Assembly: GCA_017427265.1 (NCBI GenBank)
Contig: JAFRTG010000033.1
Coordinates: 62,001 to 126,000, forward strand
Direction: 5' to 3'
Origin: Oscillospiraceae bacterium
GTDB taxonomy: Bacteria; Bacillota; Clostridia; Oscillospirales; Ruminococcaceae
Length of the DNA: 64,000 bases
Position numbers and translations under genes: made by a program. Of this stretch, positions 19,427 through 28,916 are shown in pieces (position 1 is the stretch's first letter; every line of letters begins with the position of its first letter). The notes under the pieces are model-generated. The model was not told the origin of the DNA. It did not search any database and saw nothing but the letters and a program-made list of their open reading frames with translations.

Positions 19427-20602
19427 ATGAATAAAGGGTTCTTTGAAGCACTGGCTGATCTCGGCAGCGAGAACAGTGTCGAACAGGCACTTTTGGTCGA
19501 GAAGATCGAGGCCGCTATGCTCAAGGCTGCACAGAAGGCGTATCCCTACGCTGAGGATGACGATATCCGCGTAGAGATCGACCCGTCGGCCCGCCGCTTT
19601 GACATTTATATGAAGAAAAGCGTCGTGGAGGGCGAGCCCAAAACCGATTATGAGGTCAGCTACGAACAGGCCAAGCTGCACGATCCGAACTGCGAGATCG
19701 GCGACCTTGTGGAATGTCTGCTCGATCCGGTCAAGTTCGGCAGAAGCATTGCACAGTTTGCAAAGCAGAGCATCCGCACCGATCTGCGCACAATCAACCG
19801 TCAGCAGATGATGGAGAAGTTTGAATCCAAGGAGCGCGAGATCATCACCGTCAAGGTCACGCAGGTTGATCCGCTCCGCGGCACCGTCACCGTCGAATAC
19901 GATCACACCGAGCTCTATCTCTCCCGCAATGAGCAGCTGTTCACCGAGACGATTGTGGACGGCAAGCCCACCAGAGTCTATGAGCCGCTCAAGGAGGGTC
20001 AGCTCATCAAGGTGTTCGTCACCACGATTGCAAACCGTGAAAAGCGCCCGATTGTCCGCATCTCCCGCGTGGACAGAGGCTTTGTCGAAAAGCTGTTTGA
20101 GCAGGCGATTCCGGAAATCGCAGACGGCACGGTTGTGATCCATGCCGTTTCCCGCGAGGCCGGCTTCCGCTCGAAGATCGCGGTCAGCTCCAATGACCCG
20201 AACGTCGATGCTGTCGGCACCTGCATCGGACCGCACAGTTCCCGTATCAACACGGTGCTGAGCGAGCTGCACGGCGAAAAGATCGACATCATTCCGTATT
20301 CCGAGAATCCGGAGGCCTTCATCACCAGCGCACTTGCGCCTGCAAAGGTTATCTCCACGACGATCGAGGATGAGGAAAACCGCGCAGCGACCGTCATTGT
20401 ACCGAATGACCAGCTTTCGCTCGCAATCGGCAACAAGGGTCAGAACGCAAAGCTCGCTGCCAAGCTGACCGGCTATAAGATTGATATTAAGCCGCAGTTC
20501 CCGGATCCGGAGCCTGAATCCGACGATGTCGATGCAGAGGGCTATGAGATTCTTGAGGATGCCGCAGAGCTTGACCGCCTTGACGGTGAGGCTGAGGCAT
20601 GA
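19427..20602 (+). CDS. nusA: Transcription termination/antitermination factor NusA
   Basis: 391 residues, the short Gram-positive form without the C-terminal acidic repeats of E. coli. N-terminal RNA-polymerase-binding domain (FFEALADLGSE...), an S1 domain (about residues 130-200, REIITVKVTQVDPLRG), then two KH domains (EAGFRSKIAVSS and LAIGNKGQNAKLAAKLTG). RBS TAGGAGG lies 11 bases before the ATG. Its stop overlaps the rnpM start as ATGA. NusA could control the upstream hairpin autogenously (inference). Confidence 0.97.
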   Translation: MNKGFFEALADLGSENSVEQALLVEKIEAAMLKAAQKAYPYAEDDDIRVEIDPSARRFDIYMKKSVVEGEPKTDYEVSYEQAKLHDPNCEIGDLVECLLDPVKFGRSIAQFAKQSIRTDLRTINRQQMMEKFESKEREIITVKVTQVDPLRGTVTVEYDHTELYLSRNEQLFTETIVDGKPTRVYEPLKEGQLIKVFVTTIANREKRPIVRISRVDRGFVEKLFEQAIPEIADGTVVIHAVSREAGFRSKIAVSSNDPNVDAVGTCIGPHSSRINTVLSELHGEKIDIIPYSENPEAFITSALAPAKVISTTIEDEENRAATVIVPNDQLSLAIGNKGQNAKLAAKLTGYKIDIKPQFPDPEPESDDVDAEGYEILEDAAELDRLDGEAEA

Positions 20603-20898
20603 CACCGAAAAAGATCCCGATGCGGATGTGCCTCGGCTGCAATGAGATGAAGCCGAAGCGGGAGCTGATCCGCGTGGTGCATCAGAAGGACGGAACCATT
20701 CTGCTGGATGCAACCGGCAAGCAGGCCGGACGCGGCGCTTATATCTGCCCGCAGCTCTCCTGCCTGAAAGCGGCGCGCAAGGCAAGACGGCTCGAAAAAG
20801 CATTTTCCTGCCGCATCTCCGATGAGATCTACGCCGCACTTGAGGCCTCCATGCAGGAAGCAGAGAACGCTCCGCGGGAGGAGGCACAGAATGCCTGA
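20599..20898 (+). CDS. rnpM: YlxR/RnpM family RNA-binding protein
   Basis: 99 residues. The family pattern RMCLGCNEMKPKRELIR, with the RGAYICP and CLKAARK segments, is intact, including the Cys residues. In Bacillus subtilis the protein (YlxR, now RnpM) binds RNase P RNA and modulates its activity. Translationally coupled to nusA through a four-base overlap. Confidence 0.93.
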   Translation: MTPKKIPMRMCLGCNEMKPKRELIRVVHQKDGTILLDATGKQAGRGAYICPQLSCLKAARKARRLEKAFSCRISDEIYAALEASMQEAENAPREEAQNA

Positions 20899-21208
20899 CG
20901 CTGCGGAAAACCGGCTGACCGCGAGCCTGACGATGTGCAGGAAGGCCGGAAAGCTGCTGCTCGGATTTGATGCGGTCAAGGAGGCGGCGCAGCAGGGGAA
21001 TGTCAGACTGTTTCTCCTTGCTTCGGATGCTTCCGCCAAAACGGAAAAGGAAATCCGGTTTTTTGCAGGGACGCTTCCCGTCCGGAAGCTGCCCTTTGAT
21101 ATGGATACGCTGAAGCTGTTCTTCCGGAAACGGACCGCAGTGTTCGGCGTTTGTGAGGACGGATTCGCGGCAAAGATCAGCAGTCTGTTGCCGGAATCCG
21201 ATCAGTGA
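20891..21208 (+). CDS. ylxQ: L7Ae-family K-turn-binding protein YlxQ
   Basis: 105 residues. The L7Ae/L30e fold is recognisable from TMCRKAGKLLLGFDAVKEAA, VRLFLLASDASAKTEKEI and AVFGVCEDGFAAKI. Homologues bind kink-turn RNA; the role in the cell is not settled. The ATG at 20891 follows GGAGGAGG and overlaps the end of rnpM by 8 bases. Confidence 0.9.
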   Translation: MPDAAENRLTASLTMCRKAGKLLLGFDAVKEAAQQGNVRLFLLASDASAKTEKEIRFFAGTLPVRKLPFDMDTLKLFFRKRTAVFGVCEDGFAAKISSLLPESDQ

Positions 21209-21218
21209 AGTAACAAAT

Positions 21219-21248
21219 GCATATCCGTGCAGCGCAGCGCGGATATGC
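21219..21248 (+). other. Intercistronic hairpin before infB
   Basis: A 9-bp stem (21219-21227 with 21240-21248) with a 12-base loop in the 92-base gap between ylxQ and infB. No T-tract follows, so it is more likely an mRNA processing or stability element than a terminator. Confidence 0.45.
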
Positions 21249-21300
21249 CGAAAGCCCAGTCGCGGTCCCGCATAGACCGCCGGAAACCGATAGGGGGTAA

Positions 21301-24177
21301 ATGCCTATGCCAACAACCAAAATCAAGCTGAATGACTTCGCAGCAGATCTGAATCTCCCTGCGCAGGAGATCATTGACCGGCTCCGGACGCTTGACGACA
21401 AGCCGAAAAAGCCGACCTCTGCACTGACAGACACTGAAATGAATTACCTGCTGGAATACTATACGCAGAACCGTCAGGTAGAGAATTTCAATGCCTACTT
21501 TGCAGACCGCTCCGCTGAGGCGCAGCCGCAGGCTTCTGCCAAAAAGCCGACCCGCGCTGCAAAGCCGGAGGCTGTCGCACGTCCGAAAAAGACGGAGCCC
21601 AAGAAGAAAACAGCGGCTGAGCAGCCCGCAAAAGAAAAGGACGCACAGCCGCAGGCCGCTGCACCTGCACCTGCACCGCAGCCTGCTGCGCCTGCGCCTG
21701 CTCCGGCTGAAAAGCCCGCAGAGCCCGCAGCCGAAACTGCTCCGGCACCGGAGACACCCGCTCAGACCGAGCCCGCAGCTGCGCCTGTACCGTCCGGCCC
21801 CCGCGTGCTGACCGCCGCTGAGACCGAGCGCCGCGCAAGAGAGCGCGCTGCGATGTATGAAAAGCAGCAGGCCGAAAAGGCTGCCCGCCGGGAACGCAAT
21901 CTGAAGAATCAGCAGCGTGCCCAGCAGCAGAAGCAGGCCGAGGCCGCCGCAAAGGCTGCCGCAGAGCGCAAGGCTGCACAGCCCGCTCCGGCACCGGCGC
22001 CTGCCCCCGCTGCACCTGCCGCCAAGCCGCAGCAGCCTGCCGCAGCACCCGCTGCGCAGCAGAAAAAGCAGCCGCCGCAGCCCCGTGCTGTCCAGAAAGC
22101 GCCCAAAAAGCCTGCAAAGGCACAGGAGCGCGGCGAGATCGTCAAGATGGAGGGCGGCTTTGCCGCTTCGACCGAGGTGCAGCCGAGTCAGCAGCGCCAT
22201 ACGGTCGATACCCGCGGTACCTATGTCGATCTTGACAAGTACAATGAGCGCTATGAGCAGATCGCTCCGCAGGGCAGAGGCGGCAAGAACGATAATATGG
22301 TCGCCAAAAAGCAGAAGATCAACCAGAAGTCTCAGCAGCGCAAGCAGCAGGCAAAATCCGGCAAGGCCAGAGAGACCGAGGCGGAGAAGCTGCGCCGTCT
22401 GGAGCTTGAGCGCGCCAGAAAGCAGCAGCTCAAGGTCATGATTCCGGACAGCATCGTTGTCAGCGAGCTGGCTGTCCGCCTGAAGGTTCAGGTCAGAGAC
22501 GTCATCAAGAAGCTGATGGGTCTCGGCGTCATGGCGAATATCAATGAGGAAATCGACTTTGATACCGCGGCACTCGTTGCGGAGGAGCTCGGTGCAAAGG
22601 TTGAGCACGAGGTCATTGTGACCATCGAGGAGCGCCTCATTACCGATGAGGAGGATCCGGAGGATTCCCTCGAAGAGCGCTGCCCGGTCGTTGTCGTTAT
22701 GGGCCACGTTGACCACGGCAAGACCTCGATTCTCGACCGCATCCGCAACGCAAATGTCACCGCTTCCGAAGCAGGCGGCATTACGCAGCATATCGGTGCA
22801 TATCAGGTCAAGCATGACGGCAAGGTCATTACCTTCCTCGATACGCCCGGCCATGAGGCATTTACCTCGATGCGTGCCCGCGGTGCAAACATTACGGATA
22901 TTGCAATTCTGGTTGTTGCTGCCGATGACGGCATCATGCCGCAGACCATCGAATCCATCAACCATGCAAAGGCTGCGGGTGTTTCGATCATCGTTGCGAT
23001 CAATAAAATGGATAAGGAAGGCGCAAACCCCGACCGCGTCAAGCAGCAGCTGACCGAATATGAGCTTGTCTGCGAGGAGTGGGGCGGCGATACGATCTGT
23101 GTGCCGGTTTCCGCAAAGACCGGCGAGGGCATCGAAGAGCTGCTTGAGAACATTCTGCTTGTTGCGGAAGTCCGCGAGCTGAAGGCCAACCCGAACCGCA
23201 GAGCAAAGGGTACTGTCATCGAAGCCCGTCTGGATAAGGGACGCGGCCCGATCGCTACCATTCTGGTGCAGAACGGTACGCTCCATACCGGCGATGTGAT
23301 TATCGCAGGCACAGCTGTCGGCCGTGTCCGTGTGATGACGAACTATAAGGGCAAGGTTGTCAAGGAAGCAGGTCCTTCTGTTCCGGTCGAGATCACCGGC
23401 CTTGCAGAAGTGCCGAGCGCAGGCGATGTGTTTAACGCGGTTGAGGATGAGCGTCTGGCGAAGGAGCTCGTCGAGCAGAGAAAGCACGAGGCAAAGGAAG
23501 AACAGTTCAAGAGCTATCGCAAGGTTACGCTGGATAATCTGTTCTCCCAGATTGCCGAGGGCGAGATGAAGGAGCTGCCGCTGATCGTCAAGGCTGACGT
23601 GCAGGGCTCCGTCGAGGCTGTTACGCAGTCGCTCGAAAAGCTCACGAACGAGGAAGTCCGCGTCAAGGTCATTCACGGCGCTGTCGGTGCGGTCTCTGAA
23701 AGCGACGTCATGCTCGCAGCTGCATCCAATGCCATCATCGTCGGCTTCAATGTCCGTCCGATGCCCGTTGCTGCGGACGCTGCCGCAAGAGACGGCGTGG
23801 ATATCAGACTTTACCGGATCATCTACGATGCCATCGAGGAGATCTCCACGGCTATGAAGGGCATGCTTGCCCCGAAGTACCGCGAGGTCGCAATGGCACG
23901 CATCGAGGTGCGTCAGGTCTATCATATTTCCAGCGTCGGAACGGTCGCAGGCTGCTATGTGCTGGACGGCAAGGTGACCCGTCAGTGCGAGATCCGCGTT
24001 GTCCGCGACGGCATCGTTGTTGCGGAAGACAAGATCGACTCGCTGCGCCGCTTCAAGGACGATGTGAAGGAAGTTGCAACCGGCTATGAATGCGGCATTT
24101 CGCTGGAACGGTTTGCAGACATCAAGGAAGGCGATATCCTCGAAGCCTATATCATTGAGGAATACCGCGACGAATAA
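21301..24177 (+). CDS. infB: Translation initiation factor IF-2
   Basis: 958 residues, a long form. IF2_N domains lie at the very N-terminus ([20 protein letters not shown]) and at about residues 380-440. Between them is an Ala/Pro/Lys/Gln-rich low-complexity linker (about residues 75-280). The G domain follows: G1 GHVDHGKTS (about 468-475), [19 protein letters not shown], then domains II-IV ending [11 protein letters not shown]. GTPase that brings initiator tRNA to the 30S subunit. The ATG at 21301 is only 3 bases from GGGGG; the ATG at 21307 has better spacing, so the protein may lack the first two residues. Confidence 0.96.
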   Translation: MPMPTTKIKLNDFAADLNLPAQEIIDRLRTLDDKPKKPTSALTDTEMNYLLEYYTQNRQVENFNAYFADRSAEAQPQASAKKPTRAAKPEAVARPKKTEPKKKTAAEQPAKEKDAQPQAAAPAPAPQPAAPAPAPAEKPAEPAAETAPAPETPAQTEPAAAPVPSGPRVLTAAETERRARERAAMYEKQQAEKAARRERNLKNQQRAQQQKQAEAAAKAAAERKAAQPAPAPAPAPAAPAAKPQQPAAAPAAQQKKQPPQPRAVQKAPKKPAKAQERGEIVKMEGGFAASTEVQPSQQRHTVDTRGTYVDLDKYNERYEQIAPQGRGGKNDNMVAKKQKINQKSQQRKQQAKSGKARETEAEKLRRLELERARKQQLKVMIPDSIVVSELAVRLKVQVRDVIKKLMGLGVMANINEEIDFDTAALVAEELGAKVEHEVIVTIEERLITDEEDPEDSLEERCPVVVVMGHVDHGKTSILDRIRNANVTASEAGGITQHIGAYQVKHDGKVITFLDTPGHEAFTSMRARGANITDIAILVVAADDGIMPQTIESINHAKAAGVSIIVAINKMDKEGANPDRVKQQLTEYELVCEEWGGDTICVPVSAKTGEGIEELLENILLVAEVRELKANPNRRAKGTVIEARLDKGRGPIATILVQNGTLHTGDVIIAGTAVGRVRVMTNYKGKVVKEAGPSVPVEITGLAEVPSAGDVFNAVEDERLAKELVEQRKHEAKEEQFKSYRKVTLDNLFSQIAEGEMKELPLIVKADVQGSVEAVTQSLEKLTNEEVRVKVIHGAVGAVSESDVMLAAASNAIIVGFNVRPMPVAADAAARDGVDIRLYRIIYDAIEEISTAMKGMLAPKYREVAMARIEVRQVYHISSVGTVAGCYVLDGKVTRQCEIRVVRDGIVVAEDKIDSLRRFKDDVKEVATGYECGISLERFADIKEGDILEAYIIEEYRDE

Positions 24178-24240
24178 AGCTGCCGCCCGGATCGGCCGGC
24201 CGTGCGCCGGCTGAAACAGGGGAGGACGGAGGGAATATCA

Positions 24241-24489
24241 ATGGAATTCCAGAGAATGAGCAACGAAGATATGCTCCAGTACTGCAAGGAAGCGCTTGCA
24301 TGGCCGGATTTCGGCCCGATTGATACCATGTTTTTTGAGACGGTCAAGCGGATTCTGCTCGGAGAAATCAGTGCAAGAGACGAGTTTGATTATCAGGACG
24401 GTATCTTCGACGAGGAAGGCTATTTCAAAGAGTCGGAAACCTCAGGCAATTATTATAACCCTGAACCTGACGGCTCCATTCAACTTTAA
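24241..24489 (+). CDS. Small acidic protein of unknown function between infB and rbfA
   Basis: 82 residues, not recognised. Acidic, with an N-terminal MEFQRMSNEDMLQYCKEALA, a central helix-prone MFFETVKRILLGEISARDE and a Tyr/Asp/Glu-rich tail that looks disordered (SGNYYNPEPDGS). The start at 24241 is supported by GGAGGG 7 bases upstream; the open frame extends to 24202. It sits inside the essential operon with 29 bases to rbfA, so it is transcribed with translation factors; ribosome association is possible but unproven. No membrane segment or metal motif. Confidence 0.7.
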   Translation: MEFQRMSNEDMLQYCKEALAWPDFGPIDTMFFETVKRILLGEISARDEFDYQDGIFDEEGYFKESETSGNYYNPEPDGSIQL

Positions 24490-24518
24490 TTCAGCAGCCC
24501 TGAAAGGAATACAAGATT

Positions 24519-24911
24519 ATGGCTAGCTTCAAGATCGGCCGGGTGCAGGAGGATATCCTGCGGGAGCTGACTGCGGTCATGCGTGAACTGAAGGATCCCC
24601 GGATTACTCCGGATCTGACCATTGTGCGCGCAGAGCTCTCCGGCGATATGGGACACTGTAAGGCATATGTTTCCAGCCTGTCCGGCATCAATCATGCAAA
24701 GGAAGCGTGCAGAGTGCTCACAAAGGCCTCCGGTTTTATCCGGCGGGAACTCTTCCGGCGGCTGGAACTGCGCAAATCGCCTGAGCTGCATTTTGTAGCG
24801 GACGATTCCATCGCATATGCTTCCGATATCAGCGAAAAACTCAGCAATCTCGGACTGACCGGCGGACTCGGCGATGATGCCGCGGACGGCGGAGAAACAG
24901 AATCGGTGTAA
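24519..24911 (+). CDS. rbfA: 30S ribosome-binding factor RbfA
   Basis: 130 residues. Family stretches: FKIGRVQEDILRELTAVMRE, the LKDPRI motif with TIVRAELSGDM, and LRKSPELHFVADDS. KH-like fold that binds near the 5' end of 16S rRNA during 30S maturation and cold adaptation. AAAGGAA precedes the ATG. Same operon as infB and nrnA. Confidence 0.95.
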   Translation: MASFKIGRVQEDILRELTAVMRELKDPRITPDLTIVRAELSGDMGHCKAYVSSLSGINHAKEACRVLTKASGFIRRELFRRLELRKSPELHFVADDSIAYASDISEKLSNLGLTGGLGDDAADGGETESV

Positions 24912-24967
24912 TCAAAATGCTGTGCGCTTTTCAGGACGCACGGCGATTTGAGCAGGGAGGTGTTCCT

Positions 24968-25954
24968 ATGGGACAGACCGGAAACAGCTGTACGGAGATC
25001 AATGCCAAAGCAGCATATGCGGTGCTGCAGGGGCTGGAGGATGTCGATATCCTCATTCACCGCTCTCCGGACGGCGACTGCGTCGGCGGCGGCTACGCGA
25101 TCTACTATATTCTGAAAGCACTCGGCATCCGTTCGCGTGTTGTCTGCGCAGATCCGATTCCGGAGATGTTCAGCGAAATCACGCAGGAAGTCGTGTTTGA
25201 GGATTTTCAGCCGAAAATGCATATCTCTGTGGATGTTGCGGACAGAAAACTGTTCGGCGATCTGCCCGCAGAGGATGCAGATGCGGAAATCCTGCTCTGC
25301 ATTGACCACCACATCTCCAATACGCATTACGCAAAGCAGCTGTTCTGGAATCCCGATTCCTCGGCGGCCTGCGAGGTGCTCTTCTGGATGATGAAGGAGA
25401 ACGGACTGGAGCTCACACGCGAGATCGCCCGCTGCCTTTATGTCGGCATGGCGACCGATACCGGATGCTTCCAGTTCAGCAATGCAGGTGCTGAGACTTT
25501 TGCGGCTGTCGGCGAGATCAAGCGCGCTTTTCCCGATCTGCCCTATGCAAGACTGAACCGTGAGCTGTTCATTCTGAAAACGCAGGGACGCATCCGCCTG
25601 GACACCCGCCTGATGCAGAATATCCGCATCTCCGAAAACGGCGCAGTTGCTCTCATCTATTTACCCTATCAATGGATGGAGGAGCTGCATGTTTCCGCAG
25701 ATGAGGTGGACGGCGTTGCCAATCTGCCGATGCAGATTATCGGCGTCGAAATCGGCATCACCTGCAAGCAGCAGCCGGACGGCAGCTACCGCATCTCGAT
25801 GCGGGGCGGCGAGCACGCCGATGTTTCCGCGGTGTGCAAGCAGTTCGGCGGCGGCGGCCATATCAAGGCGAGCGGCTGTACGATTCATGAAGGCGAGCCG
25901 GAGGCCGTCTGCAAACAGCTGATGGATACCGCAGAGGCGATGCTGAAATCATGA
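24968..25954 (+). CDS. nrnA: DHH-family phosphoesterase (NrnA-like oligoribonuclease/pAp phosphatase)
   Basis: 328 residues. DHH domain: SPDGDCVGGG (metal-binding Asp pair), SVDVAD, and the name motif IDHHISN; the DHHA1 domain has GGGGHIKASG near the C-terminus. The family degrades nanoRNA and 3'-phosphoadenosine-5'-phosphate. ATG at 24968 chosen for GGGAGG 8 bases upstream; an ATG at 24917 has no RBS. Overlaps truB by four bases, the usual rbfA-nrnA-truB order. Confidence 0.9.
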   Translation: MGQTGNSCTEINAKAAYAVLQGLEDVDILIHRSPDGDCVGGGYAIYYILKALGIRSRVVCADPIPEMFSEITQEVVFEDFQPKMHISVDVADRKLFGDLPAEDADAEILLCIDHHISNTHYAKQLFWNPDSSAACEVLFWMMKENGLELTREIARCLYVGMATDTGCFQFSNAGAETFAAVGEIKRAFPDLPYARLNRELFILKTQGRIRLDTRLMQNIRISENGAVALIYLPYQWMEELHVSADEVDGVANLPMQIIGVEIGITCKQQPDGSYRISMRGGEHADVSAVCKQFGGGGHIKASGCTIHEGEPEAVCKQLMDTAEAMLKS

Positions 25955-26847
25955 TCGAAAGCGGAATCCTTGTCATGAACAAGCCGCAGGGCTTCACGTC
26001 CTTTGATGTGATCGGAAAGCTGCGCGGCATCCTGAAAATCAGAAGGCTCGGGCATACCGGCACGCTCGACCCGATGGCAGAGGGCGTTCTGCCCGTACTG
26101 ATCGGGACAGCGGCCAGAGCCTGCGATATTCTGCCGGACGAAACCAAAACCTACTGTGCCGGGTTCCGGCTCGGAACAGTTACCGATACTCAGGACAGCA
26201 CCGGAACCGTGCTCGAAACACATGATGTTCTTGTCACGGAGACAGATATTCTGAACTGTATTCCGCAGTTCTGCGGTGAGATTCAGCAGATTCCGCCGAT
26301 GTATTCCGCTGTGCAGATCAACGGCAAACGGCTCTACGAGCTCGCACGCGCGGGCAGGGAGATCGAACGCCCTGCGCGGAATGTGTTTGTCGAACGGATC
26401 GCACTGCTTGAATTCCATGCGGAGACCGGCTGCGGCACGGTCGAGATCACATGCGGAAAAGGCACGTATGTGCGCACAATTCTGCATGATATCGGTCAGA
26501 CGCTCGGCTGCGGCTGCTGCATGACGTCCTTGCTGCGGACGGCCGCCTGCGGGTTCACGCTCGCGGAGGCACACAGCTTTGAGACGGTTCAGCAGGCCGC
26601 CGATTCCGGCACGCTGGAAGAACTGATCGTTCCAACGGACAGGCTTTTTTCGGCGCTACCGGCAATCCTGCTCAGCGAGGCGCAGACGCGGCTTTACCGC
26701 AACGGCGTCAGGCTTGACCTGAATCGCATTGCGCGGATTCCGGAAGCATCTTTGCGCTGCAGAGTCTACGGTGCGGATGCTTCGTTTCTTGGTCTGGCGG
26801 AGCCTGACCGGGAAGCAGGGGTTCTGCGTGTTTATAAAAATCTGTGA
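25951..26847 (+). CDS. truB: tRNA pseudouridine(55) synthase TruB
   Basis: 298 residues. Makes pseudouridine 55 in the T-loop of tRNAs. N-terminal LVMNKPQGFTSFDV, catalytic-loop HTGTLDPMAEGVLPV with the nucleophilic Asp, RLGTVTDTQDSTG and IQQIPPMYSAVQINGKRLYELAR are all conserved; the C-terminus has a short PUA-like region. Translationally coupled to nrnA (ATGA). Confidence 0.96.
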   Translation: MIESGILVMNKPQGFTSFDVIGKLRGILKIRRLGHTGTLDPMAEGVLPVLIGTAARACDILPDETKTYCAGFRLGTVTDTQDSTGTVLETHDVLVTETDILNCIPQFCGEIQQIPPMYSAVQINGKRLYELARAGREIERPARNVFVERIALLEFHAETGCGTVEITCGKGTYVRTILHDIGQTLGCGCCMTSLLRTAACGFTLAEAHSFETVQQAADSGTLEELIVPTDRLFSALPAILLSEAQTRLYRNGVRLDLNRIARIPEASLRCRVYGADASFLGLAEPDREAGVLRVYKNL

Positions 26848-26861
26848 GGAGATGATCTTTC

Positions 26862-27800
26862 TTGGAACAGCAAGCGCTGCAGCCGGCTATTCATCCGGCG
26901 GGCCGTCGGATCACTGCTGCGCTCGGTCTGTTTGACGGCGTTCATCTCGGACACCGGAGCGTGATTGCGGAAGCTGTCTCCTGCGGAGCGTGCCATGCGG
27001 TGACCTTTGCAGCGGAGACGATGCCGCAGAAGCAGGGACATCCGGTGCGGTATATTTATCATGATGAACTGAAGCGCCGGCTGCTGCTGCAGTGCGGTGC
27101 AGAGGCCGTCCTTGCGCTGCCCTTCGGGGAGATTGCGGAGATGGACGGCGCGCAATACTGCAGAGAAATTTTGTGTGAACAGCTGCATGTCAGTACGGTT
27201 GTGGCCGGTGCGGATTACCGCTTCGGACACGGCGCGGCCTGCGGCGCTGATGATCTGATCCGGTTCGGCAAGCAGTTCGGATTTGATGTCCGGATTGTGC
27301 CGCAGGTCTGCGATGCCAATGCGGTTCCTGTCTCATCCAGTCATATCCGTACACTTCTGGAAAGCGGACAGATCGAAAATGCAAATTTCCTGCTCGGCAC
27401 AGACTATCAGATTCTTGCCCCCGTTGTGACCGGCAATCATATCGGCAGCACGGTGCTCAGCGTCCCGACGGCCAACCAGACCTTCGAGCCGTGGCAGTGC
27501 ATTCCGCGCAACGGCGTATATGCGTCGTTTGCGGCATATAACGGGGAGATGATCCCGTCGATTACGAACATCGGCGTCCGCCCGACCGTTACCGGCGGAA
27601 ACGCGGAGCCGATTGCAGAAACGCATCTGATCGGATGGAGCGGCGAGCTTGTCGGCAAGCTGCTTCCGGTTACGCTCTGCGGCTTTCTGCGTCCGGAGCA
27701 GCCGTTTGTCTCGCTTGCAGCACTTTCCGTACAGCTGCAGGCGGATATCCGTACAAGAATGCGCCTGCTCCCGTCAAAAGGCAGCAGCGGCACCGCGTGA
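26862..27800 (+). CDS. ribF: Bifunctional riboflavin kinase / FAD synthetase RibF
   Basis: 312 residues. Converts riboflavin to FMN and FMN to FAD. N-terminal adenylyltransferase domain with GLFDGVHLGHRSVI and later SSSHIRTLLESGQ; C-terminal kinase domain with the PTAN motif (VPTANQTFEP) and NGVYASFA, NIGVRPTV. The start is TTG at 26862, 10 bases after GAGGAG; the ATG at 26854 is in another frame. The kinase lead-in (IGSTVLSVPTAN) departs from the more usual GxxxGFPTAN. Last gene of the operon. Confidence 0.93.
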   Translation: MEQQALQPAIHPAGRRITAALGLFDGVHLGHRSVIAEAVSCGACHAVTFAAETMPQKQGHPVRYIYHDELKRRLLLQCGAEAVLALPFGEIAEMDGAQYCREILCEQLHVSTVVAGADYRFGHGAACGADDLIRFGKQFGFDVRIVPQVCDANAVPVSSSHIRTLLESGQIENANFLLGTDYQILAPVVTGNHIGSTVLSVPTANQTFEPWQCIPRNGVYASFAAYNGEMIPSITNIGVRPTVTGGNAEPIAETHLIGWSGELVGKLLPVTLCGFLRPEQPFVSLAALSVQLQADIRTRMRLLPSKGSSGTA

Positions 27801-27876
27801 AATGTGTCCGGAACTTTCAAAGGCCTGACACCGGATTATCACACGGAGCCTCTACAATAAAATCATAATTCCAAAA

Positions 27877-27898
27877 GTGTGTGTAAAAAAACACACAC
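27877..27898 (+). other. GT/CA hairpin between ribF and the ABC operon
   Basis: Eight-base arms GTGTGTGT and ACACACAC around six A residues. No T-tract follows, so it is not a standard terminator; it lies 30 bases before the next start codon and could affect its translation. Confidence 0.4.
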
Positions 27899-27929
27899 AA
27901 TATTTATGTGAAGGGACTGAAAACCATCC

Positions 27930-28916
27930 ATGATTGAAGTGCGAAATCTGACGAAGCATTACGGCGACAAACATGCCGTCAATGACATCAGCTTCACCGT
28001 TGAGGACGGAGAAATCCTTGGTTTTCTCGGGCCGAACGGCGCCGGAAAATCCACAACGATGAACATGCTGACCGGTTATATCTCCTCGACATCCGGTCAG
28101 GCGCTGATCAACGGCGTGGACATCCTTGAGGACCCGATTAAGGCAAAATCCTATATCGGCTATCTGCCGGAGCTTCCGCCGCTCTATATGGACATGACGG
28201 TCAAGGGCTACCTGCAGTATATCTATGATCTGAAAAAGTGCAAGCTGCCCCGCAGAGCCCATCTGAATGAGGTTATGACCCTGACAAAAATCGGTGATGT
28301 GCAGAACCGCATCATCAAGCACCTCTCCAAAGGTTACAAGCAGCGTGTCGGTGTGGCACAGGCGCTGATCGGCAATCCGCCGGTTCTGATTCTGGACGAG
28401 CCGACCGTCGGTCTGGATCCGCAGCAGATTCTCGATATCCGCTCGCTGATCAAGAAGCTCGGAAAGAACCACACCGTGATTCTTTCTTCGCATATCCTCA
28501 GTGAAATCCAGGCTGTCTGCGACCGGATTATCATTATCAACCACGGCATCATCGCCGCACACGATACAACCGAGAACCTGTCCCGCAGCATCTCGGCCGA
28601 TCACCGCCTCATCGCCCGCATCGAGGGCCCGCGGGAGGAGATCATCAAGGCGCTGCGCAATATTCCGGGCATCAAATACTGCCGTGCGGATATGCAGCGT
28701 GAACCGGGTATCTATGAATACGAGCTGGAAGCAGAGCCCGGCAACGATATCCGCCGCGATCTGTTTGCGATCGTGCGTGATAACAACTGGCCGCTCCTCG
28801 CAATGCGTTCTGCGGAAATGACACTTGAGGATATGTTCCTCAAGATTACAATGGGCGAAGGCCTTGTGATCGAAAATCCGAATGACAAGGCAGAACAGAA
28901 GGGAGAGCAGGCATAA
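27930..28916 (+). CDS. ABC transporter ATP-binding protein (GldA-like)
   Basis: 328 residues. Walker A GPNGAGKSTTMNML (about residues 36-49), signature LSKGYKQRVGVAQAL, Walker B VLILDEPTVGLDP and switch His ILSSHILSE. The C-terminal extension of about 90 residues and the overall form fit GldA and the NatA/Nos type of ABC-2 exporters. The one-base overlap with the permease, then a GldG-like and a DUF4340 protein, make a GldAFG-type set. In Bacteroidetes that set supports gliding; in Firmicutes its role is unknown. Confidence 0.93.
   Translation: MIEVRNLTKHYGDKHAVNDISFTVEDGEILGFLGPNGAGKSTTMNMLTGYISSTSGQALINGVDILEDPIKAKSYIGYLPELPPLYMDMTVKGYLQYIYDLKKCKLPRRAHLNEVMTLTKIGDVQNRIIKHLSKGYKQRVGVAQALIGNPPVLILDEPTVGLDPQQILDIRSLIKKLGKNHTVILSSHILSEIQAVCDRIIIINHGIIAAHDTTENLSRSISADHRLIARIEGPREEIIKALRNIPGIKYCRADMQREPGIYEYELEAEPGNDIRRDLFAIVRDNNWPLLAMRSAEMTLEDMFLKITMGEGLVIENPNDKAEQKGEQA

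Noticed and set aside
21202-23925. 907-codon minus-strand open frame opposite infB
   Set aside because: Antisense shadow; the leucine/arginine-rich low-complexity product reflects the Ala/Pro/Lys linker of IF-2 read backwards.
27877-27898. GT/CA hairpin as the ribF terminator
   Set aside because: No T-tract follows and the stem is weak; listed only as a structural element.
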